Positions 36,021 to 43,999 of a DNA stretch of 64,000 nucleotides are shown here, piece by piece. The notes under the pieces are model-generated. The model was given only the letters and a program-made list of their open reading frames with translations. It did no database searches and was not told where the DNA came from. The position numbers and the translations under genes are program-made. Source of the stretch: Leucobacter celer subsp. astrifaciens (GTDB taxonomy: Bacteria > Actinomycetota > Actinomycetes > Actinomycetales > Microbacteriaceae); NCBI RefSeq assembly GCF_001273835.1, contig NZ_JHEI01000132.1, forward strand, positions 285,814-349,813. Direction: 5' to 3'. Numbering within the stretch: the first letter of the stretch is position 1; every line of letters starts with the position of its first letter.

Positions 36021-36988
36021 TGATCTCGGGGCTCGACGCCGTGGTGCTCGCCGGAGGGCGCGGCAGCCGGCTGGGCGGAGCGGACAAGGCCGTGATCGCG
36101 CTGCGCGGCGAGCGGCTGGTGGATCGCGCCGTAGCGTCCGCGAGAGTGTCCGGGGCCGGGCGCATCGTGGTGGTCGGGCCCGAGCACACCGGATCGGAGG
36201 GGGCCCTGGTCGTGCGAGAGGAGCCGCCGTTCGCCGGCCCGCTGGCCGCGCTCGCCGCAGCGCTCCCGCACCTGCGCGCCGACTGGCTGCTGCTGCTCTC
36301 CTGCGATCTGGTGCACCCCGACGCCGTGTGCGCGCTGCTGCTCGAACAGCTGAGCCGATTCGAGAACGAGAACGAGAGCCTCGACGGCGTCGTGCTGCAG
36401 GACGAGGACGGCCGGGATCAGTGGTTGGCGGGGGCCTATCGGGTCGCGGCGCTGCGCGGGGGCCTGCGGGCGACCGGGGACGATCTCGAGAACGCACCGC
36501 TGCGGGCGCTGCTCGGCGGGCTGCGGTTGCAGCGGATCGACGCGCCGCGCGGGACGACCACCGACATCGACGAACCGGCCGACCTCGAACGCGCGGTCGG
36601 GGCGGCGGCCGCCCCGCCGGTTGAGCGGAGCGCGGAGCGCGGAGTCGAAACCCGGCCGGCCGATGCCCTTCAGCCCCCAGAACGAACGAAGGAGACCCCC
36701 ATGAGCACTCCGAAGCACCTGCCCCCCGAAGCGCTGGATCAGTGGCTGGCCGCGGCGGCAGCCGAGCTCGGCCTCGATCCCGAGGCGGTGTCGATCGCCA
36801 CCGTGCTCGATGTGGCGCGCGACGTGGCGCACGACGTCGCCCGTCCCGCGGCACCGCTGTCGACCTTCCTGCTCGGCCTGGCGGTCGGGCGCTCGGGAGA
36901 CCCGGAGGCGCTGCAGGCGCTGGCGGCGCGGATCACCGCCCGGGCGGCCGAGTGGAAGACCGCCGCGGGCGGAGACTCCGCCGGTTGA
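36020..36988 (+). CDS. mobA: MobA-type molybdenum cofactor guanylyltransferase fused through a REP to a DUF6457-like domain
   Basis: Residues 1-195 are a nucleotidyltransferase with the MobA signature VLAGGRGSRLGGADKA and LLLLSCDL, which attaches GMP to molybdopterin. Residues 196-212 or so are encoded by a REP palindrome read in frame (APPVERSAERGVET). The last 95 residues form a separate small helical domain (LDQWLAAAAAELGLDPEAV...) of the kind annotated as DUF6457 and often found beside or fused to MobA. An ATG at 36701 with a perfect AAGGAG six bases upstream could also start this domain alone. The gene start overlaps the moeA stop (TGATG). Confidence 0.85.
   Translation: MISGLDAVVLAGGRGSRLGGADKAVIALRGERLVDRAVASARVSGAGRIVVVGPEHTGSEGALVVREEPPFAGPLAALAAALPHLRADWLLLLSCDLVHPDAVCALLLEQLSRFENENESLDGVVLQDEDGRDQWLAGAYRVAALRGGLRATGDDLENAPLRALLGGLRLQRIDAPRGTTTDIDEPADLERAVGAAAAPPVERSAERGVETRPADALQPPERTKETPMSTPKHLPPEALDQWLAAAAAELGLDPEAVSIATVLDVARDVAHDVARPAAPLSTFLLGLAVGRSGDPEALQALAARITARAAEWKTAAGGDSAG
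36614..36653. repeat. REP family A copy inside the mobA frame
   Basis: gccggttgagcggagcgcgg followed by agcgcggagtcgaaac. It is translated in frame between two domains. Confidence 0.8.
36689..36703 (+). promoter_or_regulatory. Internal ribosome binding site and ATG
   Basis: AAGGAG (36689-36694), six bases and the ATG at 36701, in frame with mobA. This suggests that the C-terminal domain was, or still is, made as its own protein. Confidence 0.55.
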
Positions 36989-36989
36989 G

Positions 36990-37153
36990 CGAGGTCATCC
37001 TGTGCGAGTTTGCGGGTCGTATGACTCTCTCGTCATCCTGCGCGAGGAACGAGTCGCAGGATCCACACGCCTGGATCCTGCGACTCGCTCCGCTCGCGCA
37101 GGATGACGGGGTGGGGCTGCCCAGGACGACGGGGTGGGGCTGCGCAGGATGAC
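36990..37153. repeat. REP family B palindromes
   Basis: gtcatcctgcgcgag and gcaggatgacgg arms flank the repeated ggatcc tgcgactcg core, and several partial copies stand in a row. No gene in this stretch. Confidence 0.75.
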
Positions 37154-37164
37154 GGGGTGAGGCC

Positions 37165-38367
37165 CTAGTTGCCGAGCACCTTCTGGTAGGCCTGCGAATA
37201 GCGGTTGTCCTCCTGCGCCGTCAGCGACCGCATATCGAAGATGCGCTTCGACATCTCGGCGTCCGGGAAGATGAGCGGGTTCTCCGCCAGCTCGGGGGTG
37301 TCGCTGTTCGCCATGGCCTCCTGCGCTCCGGCGACCGGGGTCACGTACTGCACGTACGCGGCCACCTGTGCGGCGACCTCGGGCTCGTAGTAGTAGTCGA
37401 TGAGCTCGTGCACCTGCTCGAAGGACTTCGTCGCGAGGGGCATCGAGAAGGAGTCGATGAAGACGGAGGCTCCCGAGTCGGGCACCACGAACTCCCAGAT
37501 CTCCTCACCGGCCTCCTCGTTGAGGATCGCGATGTCGCCCGACCACGCCATGCCGGCCCAGACGGTCTCCTGCTCGAGATCCTGCGTGTAGGAGTTGCCC
37601 TTCACCGTGGCGACCTGGCCGTTGTTGATCTGCTCCCTGACGACGTCGAGGGCCGCCTCGAACTCGTCGTCGCCCCAGTCGCCCTCGATATCGACGCCCT
37701 GCTCGAGCATGACGAGGGCGAGGGTGTCGTCCTGCTCCGTCAGCAGGTTGACCTTGCCCTTGAGATCGGGCGACCACAGGTCGGAGACCTCGCGCACCCC
37801 CTTCGGATAGAGCTGCGTGTTGTAGACCAGGCCGGTCATGCCCGCCTGGTACGGGATCGTCCACGTGCGGTCGGGATCGAAGGAGGCGTGCTGCACCATG
37901 TCGATCATCTGCGCATCGACGTTGGGCAGCAGACCGCGATCGAACTCCCGCAGCTGCTCCTGCTCGAGCAGGCGCACGATCGTGGTGTCGGACGGCACGA
38001 AGACGTCGTAGCCGGTGTCCTGCTCCAGCTTGAGCTGATCCTTGATCTTGGCGACGAAGGTCTTGTTGTCGTCGATGTCCTCGAAGTACTCGACGCGGAT
38101 GTTCGTCTGCTCCATGAAGTCGTTCAGCGACGGCCAGTCCCCGGTCTCCTCGTCGTAGTCGAGGTAGTAGGTCCAGTTCGCCCAGCGCACGGTTCCGCCG
38201 GAGCCGTCACCCGGCCCGCTGGGACCGGCGCACGCCGCGAGGGAGCCGGCGCCCAGCAGCGCGGCTCCGAACGAGGCTCCCCGCAGCAGCTGACGGCGGT
38301 TCATCTGCGCGGCACGGGCTCGGCGTACGAGTTCCTGGACGATGGGGTCGGTCGACTGACGGGGCAT
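37165..38367 (-). CDS. Polyamine-type ABC transporter substrate-binding protein (PotD-like, orphan)
   Basis: The 400-residue exported binding protein has an N-terminal twin-arginine motif (RRQLLRG, about 24-30) followed by a lipobox ending LAAC near residue 45. So it is probably a Tat-exported lipoprotein. The mature part matches PotD: VRWANWTYYLD, YFEDIDDN, DVFVPSD, GNSYTQDLE and a DYYYEPEVAAQVA helix. No permease or ATPase genes adjoin, but potDABC lies 6 kb away and encodes a similar protein, so it may share that transporter. ATG at 38367 has AAAGGAGGAG just upstream. Two operator-like palindromes lie in its 5' region. Confidence 0.88.
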   Translation of the reverse strand: MPRQSTDPIVQELVRRARAAQMNRRQLLRGASFGAALLGAGSLAACAGPSGPGDGSGGTVRWANWTYYLDYDEETGDWPSLNDFMEQTNIRVEYFEDIDDNKTFVAKIKDQLKLEQDTGYDVFVPSDTTIVRLLEQEQLREFDRGLLPNVDAQMIDMVQHASFDPDRTWTIPYQAGMTGLVYNTQLYPKGVREVSDLWSPDLKGKVNLLTEQDDTLALVMLEQGVDIEGDWGDDEFEAALDVVREQINNGQVATVKGNSYTQDLEQETVWAGMAWSGDIAILNEEAGEEIWEFVVPDSGASVFIDSFSMPLATKSFEQVHELIDYYYEPEVAAQVAAYVQYVTPVAGAQEAMANSDTPELAENPLIFPDAEMSKRIFDMRSLTAQEDNRYSQAYQKVLGN

Positions 38368-38379
38368 GTCTCCTCCTTT

Positions 38380-38391
38380 GGAAACGGTTCC
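38380..38391. promoter_or_regulatory. LacI-type operator candidate in the leader
   Basis: ggaaacggttcc resembles the central-CG half-palindrome of LacI-family sites. It lies immediately upstream of the ribosome binding site of the PotD-like gene. Confidence 0.35.
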
Positions 38392-38435
38392 GCTCGGGCG
38401 GCGTGACTCTGCGTCTATCCTCACACAGTCGGCTC

Positions 38436-38472
38436 CCGATGTAAACGTGAGTGTCAATAACGTTTACATCGG
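38436..38472. promoter_or_regulatory. Perfect 12-bp inverted repeat around a -35 box
   Basis: ccgatgtaaacg (38436-38447) and cgtttacatcgg (38461-38472) flank a 13-base spacer that contains TTGACA on the minus strand (38457-38452). It is AT-rich against its surroundings. It is probably an operator controlling the PotD-like gene. Confidence 0.6.
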
Positions 38473-38490
38473 AGGATCACGCCTCCTCGA

Positions 38491-39312
38491 TCACGCCCCC
38501 AGCACGACCGAGCGAAGCTCTTCGACGATCGCGGGCGCACCCGCGAAGACGAACGGAGTTCCCGGCCGCGTCGTGTCGTCGCGTCCGATGATCGCGGCGC
38601 CCGCCTCCTCGGCGATGAGCGCGCCGGCCGCGTAGTCCCACGGCTGCAGGCCCAGCTCGTAGTAGGCGTCGAGGCGGCCCGTCGCGAGGTTGCAGAGATC
38701 GAGGGCCGCGGATCCGATGCGGCGGATGTCCCGTGCGAGCGGCAGCAGGCGGGACACCATCTCGGCCTGCTCGCTGCGACGCTCCGCCGTGTACCCGAAG
38801 CCGGTGCCGACCAGCGCGGTGGCGAGATCGGACTTGCCCGACCCTGCGATGGGGGAGCCGTTCAGGCGCGCGCCGCCGCCCTCCCACGCGTCGAAGAGCT
38901 CGCCCGTGCGTGGGTTGAACACCGCGCCGGCGATGGATCGTCGCCCGTCGGCGTATGCCGTCTCGTCGCGCACGGTGGCGGCGATGCTCACCGCGAACGC
39001 GGGGATGTCGTACAGGTAGTTCACCGTTCCGTCGATGGGGTCGATGACCCAGGTGACGGCGCTCGTGCCGTCGATCCCGGTACCCTCCTCGCCGAGGATG
39101 CCGTCGTCGGGGCGGGCGGCGCGCAGCTCCGAGACGATCAGACGCTCCGCCTCGCGATCCGCCTCGGTGACGACATCGACCGCGCTCGACTTGCTCGCGG
39201 CGACCGACACCCCGCGATCCCGCAGCGTCACGATCAGTTCACCGGCCTGCACGGCGATGTCCGCGGCGATGCGGACGAGGGACTCGGGAGCGATGTCGAG
39301 CGGATGCGTCAT
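38491..39312 (-). CDS. Inositol monophosphatase family protein
   Basis: The 273-residue protein has the lithium-sensitive phosphatase signatures: GEEG near residue 74, the metal site WVIDPIDGTVNY (about 88-99) and the C-terminal WDYAAGALIAEEAG. It probably dephosphorylates myo-inositol phosphate or a related sugar phosphate (histidinol phosphate is another possible substrate in actinobacteria). The ATG at 39312 is six bases after TAGGCT on the minus strand, so leaderless translation is likely. It is transcribed alone; the PotD-like gene follows downstream on the same strand. Confidence 0.9.
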   Translation of the reverse strand: MTHPLDIAPESLVRIAADIAVQAGELIVTLRDRGVSVAASKSSAVDVVTEADREAERLIVSELRAARPDDGILGEEGTGIDGTSAVTWVIDPIDGTVNYLYDIPAFAVSIAATVRDETAYADGRRSIAGAVFNPRTGELFDAWEGGGARLNGSPIAGSGKSDLATALVGTGFGYTAERRSEQAEMVSRLLPLARDIRRIGSAALDLCNLATGRLDAYYELGLQPWDYAAGALIAEEAGAAIIGRDDTTRPGTPFVFAGAPAIVEELRSVVLGA

Positions 39313-39318
39313 GGTCCG

Positions 39319-39324
39319 AGCCTA
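39319..39324 (-). promoter_or_regulatory. -10 box of leaderless phosphatase gene
   Basis: TAGGCT, then six bases (cggacc), then the ATG at 39312. Confidence 0.55.
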
Positions 39325-39334
39325 ACGGGAAGAA

Positions 39335-39364
39335 GGGCGGGGCCCGCTTGCGCGAGCCCCGCCC
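39335..39364 (-). terminator. Terminator of amt
   Basis: gggcggggc pairs with gccccgccc (39335-39343 with 39356-39364); a TTCTTC stretch follows on the minus strand. Confidence 0.7.
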
Positions 39365-39383
39365 GGGGATGGATGATTCCCGA

Positions 39384-40610
39384 TCAGCGGACGGACACGC
39401 CGGCCGTCGTGGGATCGATCGCGTAGGCCTCCTCGCCGTGCGCGAAGGCGTCGATGCCCTCCTCCTCGACCGTCTGGGGTACGCGGAGCCCCGTGACCGC
39501 CTTCACGCCGAGCGCGATGATGAGCGAGACCGTGAAGGAGTACACCATCACCGCGACCACCGAGATCGTCTGCACCAGCAGCAGGCCCGCGTCGCCGCCG
39601 GTGAAGAGACCGTCGTCGAAGGCGAAGAAGCCGAGGTAGAGCGAGCCGATCACACCGGCGACCAGGTGCAGACCCACGACGTCGAGCGAGTCGTCGTAGC
39701 CCAGGCGGTACTTCCAGTCGATGGCGAAGGCGCAGGCGATGCCCGCGATGAGGCCGAGCAGCAGCGCCCACAGCGGCGAGAGGTTGGCCGCCGAGGGGGT
39801 GATCGCCACGAGGCCGCCTACCGCGCCGGAGGCCGCGCCGATGACACCGGGCTTCTTGCCGCGCAACACGTCGACGAGGATCCACCCGACGATGCCGGCT
39901 GCCGGTGCGCCGAGGGTGTTCACCAGGATGAGGCCGGCCTCGCCGGTCTCGGTCGCGAGGCCCGAGTTGAAGCCGATCCAGCCGAACCACAGCAGCGCGG
40001 CGCCGATCGTGACGAGCGGAACGCTGTGCGGCTTGTGCGATCCGGGGGCGAAGCCGATGCGCTTGCCGGCCACGAGTGCGAGGGCCAGGGCCGCGGCGCC
40101 CGCGTTGATGTGGATCACCGTGCCGCCCGCGAGGTCGATCACCTCGGCGGTGCCGAGGGTCGCGCCGAGGTTCTGGATCCAGCCGCCGCCCCAGACCCAT
40201 GCCGCCACGGGGAAGTACACGACCGTGGCCCAGACGCCCGCGAAGAGCACCCACGACCCGAGGCCCACGCGGTCTGCGATCGCGCCCGAGATGAGCGCGG
40301 TCGTGATCATCGCAAAGACGGCTCCGAAGCCGACGCCGATGAAGTCGGCCGGGGCCGTGTTGAACAGGCCGAAGTCCTTGAAGGGGCTGCCGGCGAAGCC
40401 GCTCTCTCCATCGGCGAAGTAGTTCATGCTGTACCCGAAGAGGATCCACAGCACCCCGACGACGCCCATCGCGCTGACGCTGAAGAGCATCATGTTGACC
40501 ACCGAGCGCACGCGCACGAGGCCTCCGTAGAAGAGGGCCAGGCCCGGGGTCATGATGAGTACGAGTGCGGTGCTCGCGAGTGTCCACACATCCTGCGGAG
40601 TGAGTTCCAT
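39384..40610 (-). CDS. amt: Ammonium transporter
   Basis: The 408-residue membrane protein has eleven predicted helices and no signal peptide. Amt landmarks are present: MTPGLALFYGGLVR, AGATVIHINAGAAALALAL-like pore helix with the conserved histidine, and LHLVAGVIGSLYLG carrying the second pore histidine. It brings ammonium in under nitrogen limitation. No glnK follows, which is unusual as amt-glnK pairs are common. ATG at 40610 has AAAGGCGG upstream. A six-unit GlnR-type array lies 65-124 bases upstream of the start. Confidence 0.96.
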   Translation of the reverse strand: MELTPQDVWTLASTALVLIMTPGLALFYGGLVRVRSVVNMMLFSVSAMGVVGVLWILFGYSMNYFADGESGFAGSPFKDFGLFNTAPADFIGVGFGAVFAMITTALISGAIADRVGLGSWVLFAGVWATVVYFPVAAWVWGGGWIQNLGATLGTAEVIDLAGGTVIHINAGAAALALALVAGKRIGFAPGSHKPHSVPLVTIGAALLWFGWIGFNSGLATETGEAGLILVNTLGAPAAGIVGWILVDVLRGKKPGVIGAASGAVGGLVAITPSAANLSPLWALLLGLIAGIACAFAIDWKYRLGYDDSLDVVGLHLVAGVIGSLYLGFFAFDDGLFTGGDAGLLLVQTISVVAVMVYSFTVSLIIALGVKAVTGLRVPQTVEEEGIDAFAHGEEAYAIDPTTAGVSVR

Positions 40611-40674
40611 GTCTTGCCGCCTTTCTCTCGGGTCGGCCGAGATCGCTGTCGTGTGACCAGTGTGCGCCGAGGGT

Positions 40675-40734
40675 GTTTCACCGTCGTCTCGTCCGGGTTT
40701 CCCGAGCGTCACATGTGTGTCACGGTCGTGTTTC
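40675..40734 (-). promoter_or_regulatory. GlnR-type operator array upstream of amt
   Basis: Six pentamers stand in exact 11-base register: GTTTC 40675, GTCTC 40686, GTTTC 40697, GTCAC 40708, GTCAC 40719 and GTTTC 40730. On the minus strand they read GAAAC/GTGAC units separated by six bases, the known actinobacterial GlnR consensus (GTnAC-n6-GAAAC). This predicts activation of amt by GlnR. Confidence 0.75.
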
Positions 40735-40869
40735 GGCGAGGCTGTGGGCGCGCGGGCGGGATCGCCCGAGAGGTGCTAAGATGTACAGGTTGCCGTTAGA
40801 ACGGCCGCGGAGAAAGAGAGCCCCAGCATCCCGCTGACGGCGCCGCGCAGCAAGAGAGAGGGGATCCCT

Positions 40870-41139
40870 ATGGCACTGGAAGCAGAGGTCAAGAAGGCGA
40901 TCATCGATGAGTACGCGACCAAGCCCGGCGACACCGGTTCCCCCGAGGTGCAGGTTGCCATGCTCACCCAGCGGATCAAGGATCTGACCGAGCACCTCAA
41001 GACCCACAAGCACGATCACCACTCGCGCCGCGGTCTGCTGCTGCTCGTCGGTCAGCGTCGTCGTCTCCTGGGCTACCTCCAGGACGTCGACATCACCCGC
41101 TACCGCTCGCTCATCGAGCGTCTGGGCCTGCGCCGCTAG
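40870..41139 (+). CDS. rpsO: 30S ribosomal protein S15
   Basis: Binds the central domain of 16S rRNA and organises the small-subunit platform. The 89-residue length is standard. The conserved segments [33 protein letters not shown] and LLGYL are intact. ATG at 40870 follows GAGAGGGG at normal distance. A TAAGAT box near 40775 would give a leader of about 90 bases, in which S15 autoregulation is conceivable. The usual neighbour pnp is not downstream here. Confidence 0.98.
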   Translation: MALEAEVKKAIIDEYATKPGDTGSPEVQVAMLTQRIKDLTEHLKTHKHDHHSRRGLLLLVGQRRRLLGYLQDVDITRYRSLIERLGLRR

Positions 41140-41176
41140 TCGATGCAGGATCCGGTGATCGCCGGATAACCGCTGC

Positions 41177-41213
41177 GAAGCGCCCCGCCTCCTTCGTGGA
41201 GACGGGGCGCTTC
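41177..41213 (+). terminator. Terminator of rpsO
   Basis: A stem of about 15 bp, gaagcgccccg...ctcc around TTCG, closes with ggag...cggggcgcttc. Confidence 0.75.
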
Positions 41214-41271
41214 TGCGTTGCCGGGAACACCCGCGATCCGATCGGAGTGGGGAGCTCACCGACTCGAAGGA

Positions 41272-42027
41272 TCAATCGCCCGTGAGGAGCTCTCGCGAGC
41301 GTGCGCTCACCTCGCGAGCGACCTGCTCCCGCGAGACCGTCGCCTCGCCGTCCCCCGGCTGCGCTCCGTACCATCCGAAGGCGGCGTGATTCGCGCCGTC
41401 GATCACGAGCATCCTGGCGGTCGCCGGCAGCAGGCCCGAGGCGGTGTCGATGTCCGCCGGGGTGGACAGCCCGTCGTTCGTTCCGGAGATGCTGAGCACG
41501 TCCGCGCCGCTATCGCTGAGGTCGGTCGCGCAGTAGCTCGCGAGCAGGATCAGCGCGACGTCGGGGCGCCCCGACGCCTCCTGGCAGGCGCGCACGCCTC
41601 CGAGCGAGTGCCCGCCGATCGCCCAGCGGGTGACATCGGGAGCGTAGGCCGCGAAGTCCTCCATGCGGCGCGCCTCGAGGATCGCGAAGCGCAAGGGCAG
41701 GTCCGGGATCACGACCGTGGTCCCCGCGGCCGCCAGGTCTCGGAAGGTGGGTGCGTAGGCGATCGCGTCGACCTTCGCTCCCGGCAGGAAGGCCAGCCCG
41801 GTGCCGTCGGCGCCCTCGGCCGGTGTCATGACCCAGGCGCCGTCCTCGTGGACGACGCTGATCGCGGGATCGGCTTCGAGCGCGGCGATCGCCGTCGGAT
41901 CCGCGTCCATCTTCCCGATGCCGGCCCAGACGATGAAGGCGCCGATCGAGATGACGAGGATCGCGCCGATCGAAGCGGCGACCCAGAAGATCACGCGGCG
42001 CAGTCGAGAGCGACGGGGAGCAGACAC
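41272..42027 (-). CDS. Membrane-anchored alpha/beta hydrolase
   Basis: The 251-residue protein has one N-terminal transmembrane helix (about 11-34) and an external alpha/beta-hydrolase fold. The catalytic residues are visible: the nucleophile elbow GGHSLGG (about 140-146), the acid in SGTNDGLS and the histidine in DGANHAAFG. It is similar to the alpha/beta hydrolase group found widely in actinobacteria that acts as esterases or lipases; the substrate is not known. The start is GTG at 42027, six bases after TATCCT on the minus strand, so a leaderless mRNA is expected. Confidence 0.82.
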   Translation of the reverse strand: MSAPRRSRLRRVIFWVAASIGAILVISIGAFIVWAGIGKMDADPTAIAALEADPAISVVHEDGAWVMTPAEGADGTGLAFLPGAKVDAIAYAPTFRDLAAAGTTVVIPDLPLRFAILEARRMEDFAAYAPDVTRWAIGGHSLGGVRACQEASGRPDVALILLASYCATDLSDSGADVLSISGTNDGLSTPADIDTASGLLPATARMLVIDGANHAAFGWYGAQPGDGEATVSREQVAREVSARSRELLTGD

Positions 42028-42033
42028 GGATCC

Positions 42034-42039
42034 AGGATA
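42034..42039 (-). promoter_or_regulatory. -10 box of leaderless hydrolase gene
   Basis: TATCCT, then six bases (ggatcc), then the GTG at 42027. Confidence 0.55.
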
Positions 42040-42071
42040 GCGCCGGTGCGGGTGCGCCGCCCGGGAACGCG

Positions 42072-42105
42072 GAACGGCCCCCTCGCCGGAGCGAGAGGGC
42101 CGTTC
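42072..42105 (-). terminator. Terminator after the aminotransferase
   Basis: gaacggccc...ctcgc-cgga-gcgag...gggccgttc, a long GC stem 30 bases past the minus-strand stop. Confidence 0.7.
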
Positions 42106-42134
42106 GGGATCCCGCGACGCGGAGATCAGTGCGC

Positions 42135-43529
42135 TCAGATCTTCGAGGACGCGTCCTTGAGCACGCTGCGGAGGATGCCGCCGATCTCGGCGAACTCAGC
42201 CGGACCGATGGTCAGCGGGGGAGCGAGCTGGATGACGGGGTCTCCGCGGTCGTCGGCGCGGCAGTAGAGACCGGCCTCCCACAGCGCGGGGGAAAGGTAG
42301 TCGCGCAGGAGTCGATCCGACTCCTCCTCGTTGAAGGTCTCCTTGGTCGCCTTGTCCTTGACCAGCTCGATGCCGAAGAAGTAGCCCTCGCCGCGCACGT
42401 CGCCGACGATGTCGATGTCGAGCAGCTTCTCGAGCTCGGCGCGGAACAGCGGGCTGTTCTCGCGCACGCGACCGTTGAGGTCCTCCTCTTCGAAGATGTC
42501 GAAGTTGGCGAGCGCCGCCGCCGCCGCCGCCGGGTGGCCGGCGAAGGTGAAGCCGTGGTAGAAGGTGTTGTCGACCGAGTTGAAGGGCTCCGACACCTTA
42601 TCCGAGACGATCATCGCACCGAGGGGCACGTAGCCCGAGGTGATGCCCTTGGCCGAGGTGATGATGTCGGGCTCGTAGCCGAGCGCCTTCGACGCGAAGA
42701 AGTCGCCGATGCGGCCGTAGGCGCAGATGACCTCGTCCGAGACGAGCAGCACATCGTACTGGTCGCAGATCTCGCGTACGCGCTTGAAGTAGCCGGGGGG
42801 CGGCGGGAAGCAGCCGCCCGAGTTCTGCACGGGCTCGAGGAACACGGCTGCAACGGTGTCGGGACCCTCGAAGAGGATCGCCTCCTCGATGCGGTTCGCG
42901 GCCCACTGGCCGAAGGCCTCGAGGTCGTCGCTCGGCGCGCCCATCTCCTCAGCGCGGTAGAAGTTCGTGTTGGGCACGCGGTGGCCGCCCGGGGTCAGCG
43001 GCTCGTAGAACTTCTTCATGTCGGGGATACCGGTGATCGCCAGCGCGCCCTGCGGGGTGCCGTGGTAGGCGACCGAGCGCGAGATGACCTTGTGCTTCAT
43101 CGGCTTGCCCTGGATCTTCCAGAAGTGCTTGGCCAGCTTGAAGGCCGACTCGACGGCCTCGCCGCCACCGGTCGTGAAGAAGACCTTGTTCATCTGGCCC
43201 GGCGCGTAGGACGAGAGGCGCTCCGACAGCTCGATCGCAGCCGGGTGGCCGTACGACCAGATCGGCATGAAGTCGAGCTGCTTCATCTGCTTGGCCGCCG
43301 CCTCGACGATGCGATCGCGGCCGTGGCCGGCGTTCACGACGAACAGGCCCGCGAGGCCGTCGATGTACTGCTTGCCCGCGGCGTCGTAGATGTGGTGGCC
43401 CTCGGCGCGCGTGATGACGGGGATGCCGTCGTCGAGCACCTTGCGGTTGGTGAAGTGCGGCCACATGTGACGCTTGGCCGAGGCCTGGAGCGCGGCGGTG
43501 TCTACCGCGGCAGTGGGATCAAAAGACAT
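42135..43529 (-). CDS. Class III aminotransferase, probably for putrescine, GABA or another omega-amine
   Basis: The 464-residue PLP enzyme has the class III pattern: HMWPHFTN at the N terminus, a GLAGLFVVNAGHGR segment, the GGGEAVESAFKLAKHF phosphate loop, LVSDEVICAYGR with the cofactor-binding aspartate, and the Schiff-base lysine in TSAKGITSGY (about residue 300). Omega-amine:pyruvate and putrescine aminotransferases share this arrangement. The ATG at 43529 is two bases after the stop of the Lrp-type regulator, so both are cotranscribed. The divergent potDABC operon supports a role in degrading imported polyamine. Confidence 0.88.
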   Translation of the reverse strand: MSFDPTAAVDTAALQASAKRHMWPHFTNRKVLDDGIPVITRAEGHHIYDAAGKQYIDGLAGLFVVNAGHGRDRIVEAAAKQMKQLDFMPIWSYGHPAAIELSERLSSYAPGQMNKVFFTTGGGEAVESAFKLAKHFWKIQGKPMKHKVISRSVAYHGTPQGALAITGIPDMKKFYEPLTPGGHRVPNTNFYRAEEMGAPSDDLEAFGQWAANRIEEAILFEGPDTVAAVFLEPVQNSGGCFPPPPGYFKRVREICDQYDVLLVSDEVICAYGRIGDFFASKALGYEPDIITSAKGITSGYVPLGAMIVSDKVSEPFNSVDNTFYHGFTFAGHPAAAAAALANFDIFEEEDLNGRVRENSPLFRAELEKLLDIDIVGDVRGEGYFFGIELVKDKATKETFNEEESDRLLRDYLSPALWEAGLYCRADDRGDPVIQLAPPLTIGPAEFAEIGGILRSVLKDASSKI

Positions 43530-43531
43530 GG

Positions 43532-43999
43532 TTATCGTGTTCCCCAGTCATATTTCTGTTTGGTGAGTTGGAGGTAGACGAAGGTCTCGGTCGAGGCGAC
43601 ACCGTCGATTCCGCGGATCTTTTCGTTCAGCAGTTCGATGAGCCCGTCGTCGTCCTCGCAGACGACCTCCACAAGGATGTCGAAGGAGCCCGCGCTGAGC
43701 ACGACGTAGCTGATCTCCGGCATTTCTGCGAGGCGATCGGCGACAACCCTGGTGTCGCCGGAAACGCGGATGCCGAGCATTGCTTGTCGGCTGAAGCCGA
43801 GTCGCATCGGGTCGGTCACGGCAACGATCTGCATGACCCCGGCATCCGTGAGCTTTTGCACGCGCTGGCGCACGGCGGCCTCGCTGAGGCCGACCGCCTT
43901 GCCGATCTCCGCGTACGAACGGCGGCCATCGCGCTGGAGTTGCTCGATGATCGCTTTCGACGTGGCGTCGAGCGCCGGTGTTGTGCGTTTGCTGCTCAC
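43532..43999 (-). CDS. Lrp/AsnC family regulator of the polyamine cluster
   Basis: The 155-residue protein has an N-terminal winged helix (DATSKAIIEQLQRDGRRSYAEIGKAVGLSEAAVRQR read across about 10-50) and a C-terminal RAM ligand-binding domain with SAGSFDILVEVVCED. Lrp proteins bind small amines or amino acids and oligomerise. The gene leads the aminotransferase operon and is divergent from potDABC, so both sides are likely targets. GTG at 43999 has AAGAAT seven bases upstream and no Shine-Dalgarno, so it is possibly leaderless. Confidence 0.88.
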   Translation of the reverse strand: MSSKRTTPALDATSKAIIEQLQRDGRRSYAEIGKAVGLSEAAVRQRVQKLTDAGVMQIVAVTDPMRLGFSRQAMLGIRVSGDTRVVADRLAEMPEISYVVLSAGSFDILVEVVCEDDDGLIELLNEKIRGIDGVASTETFVYLQLTKQKYDWGTR

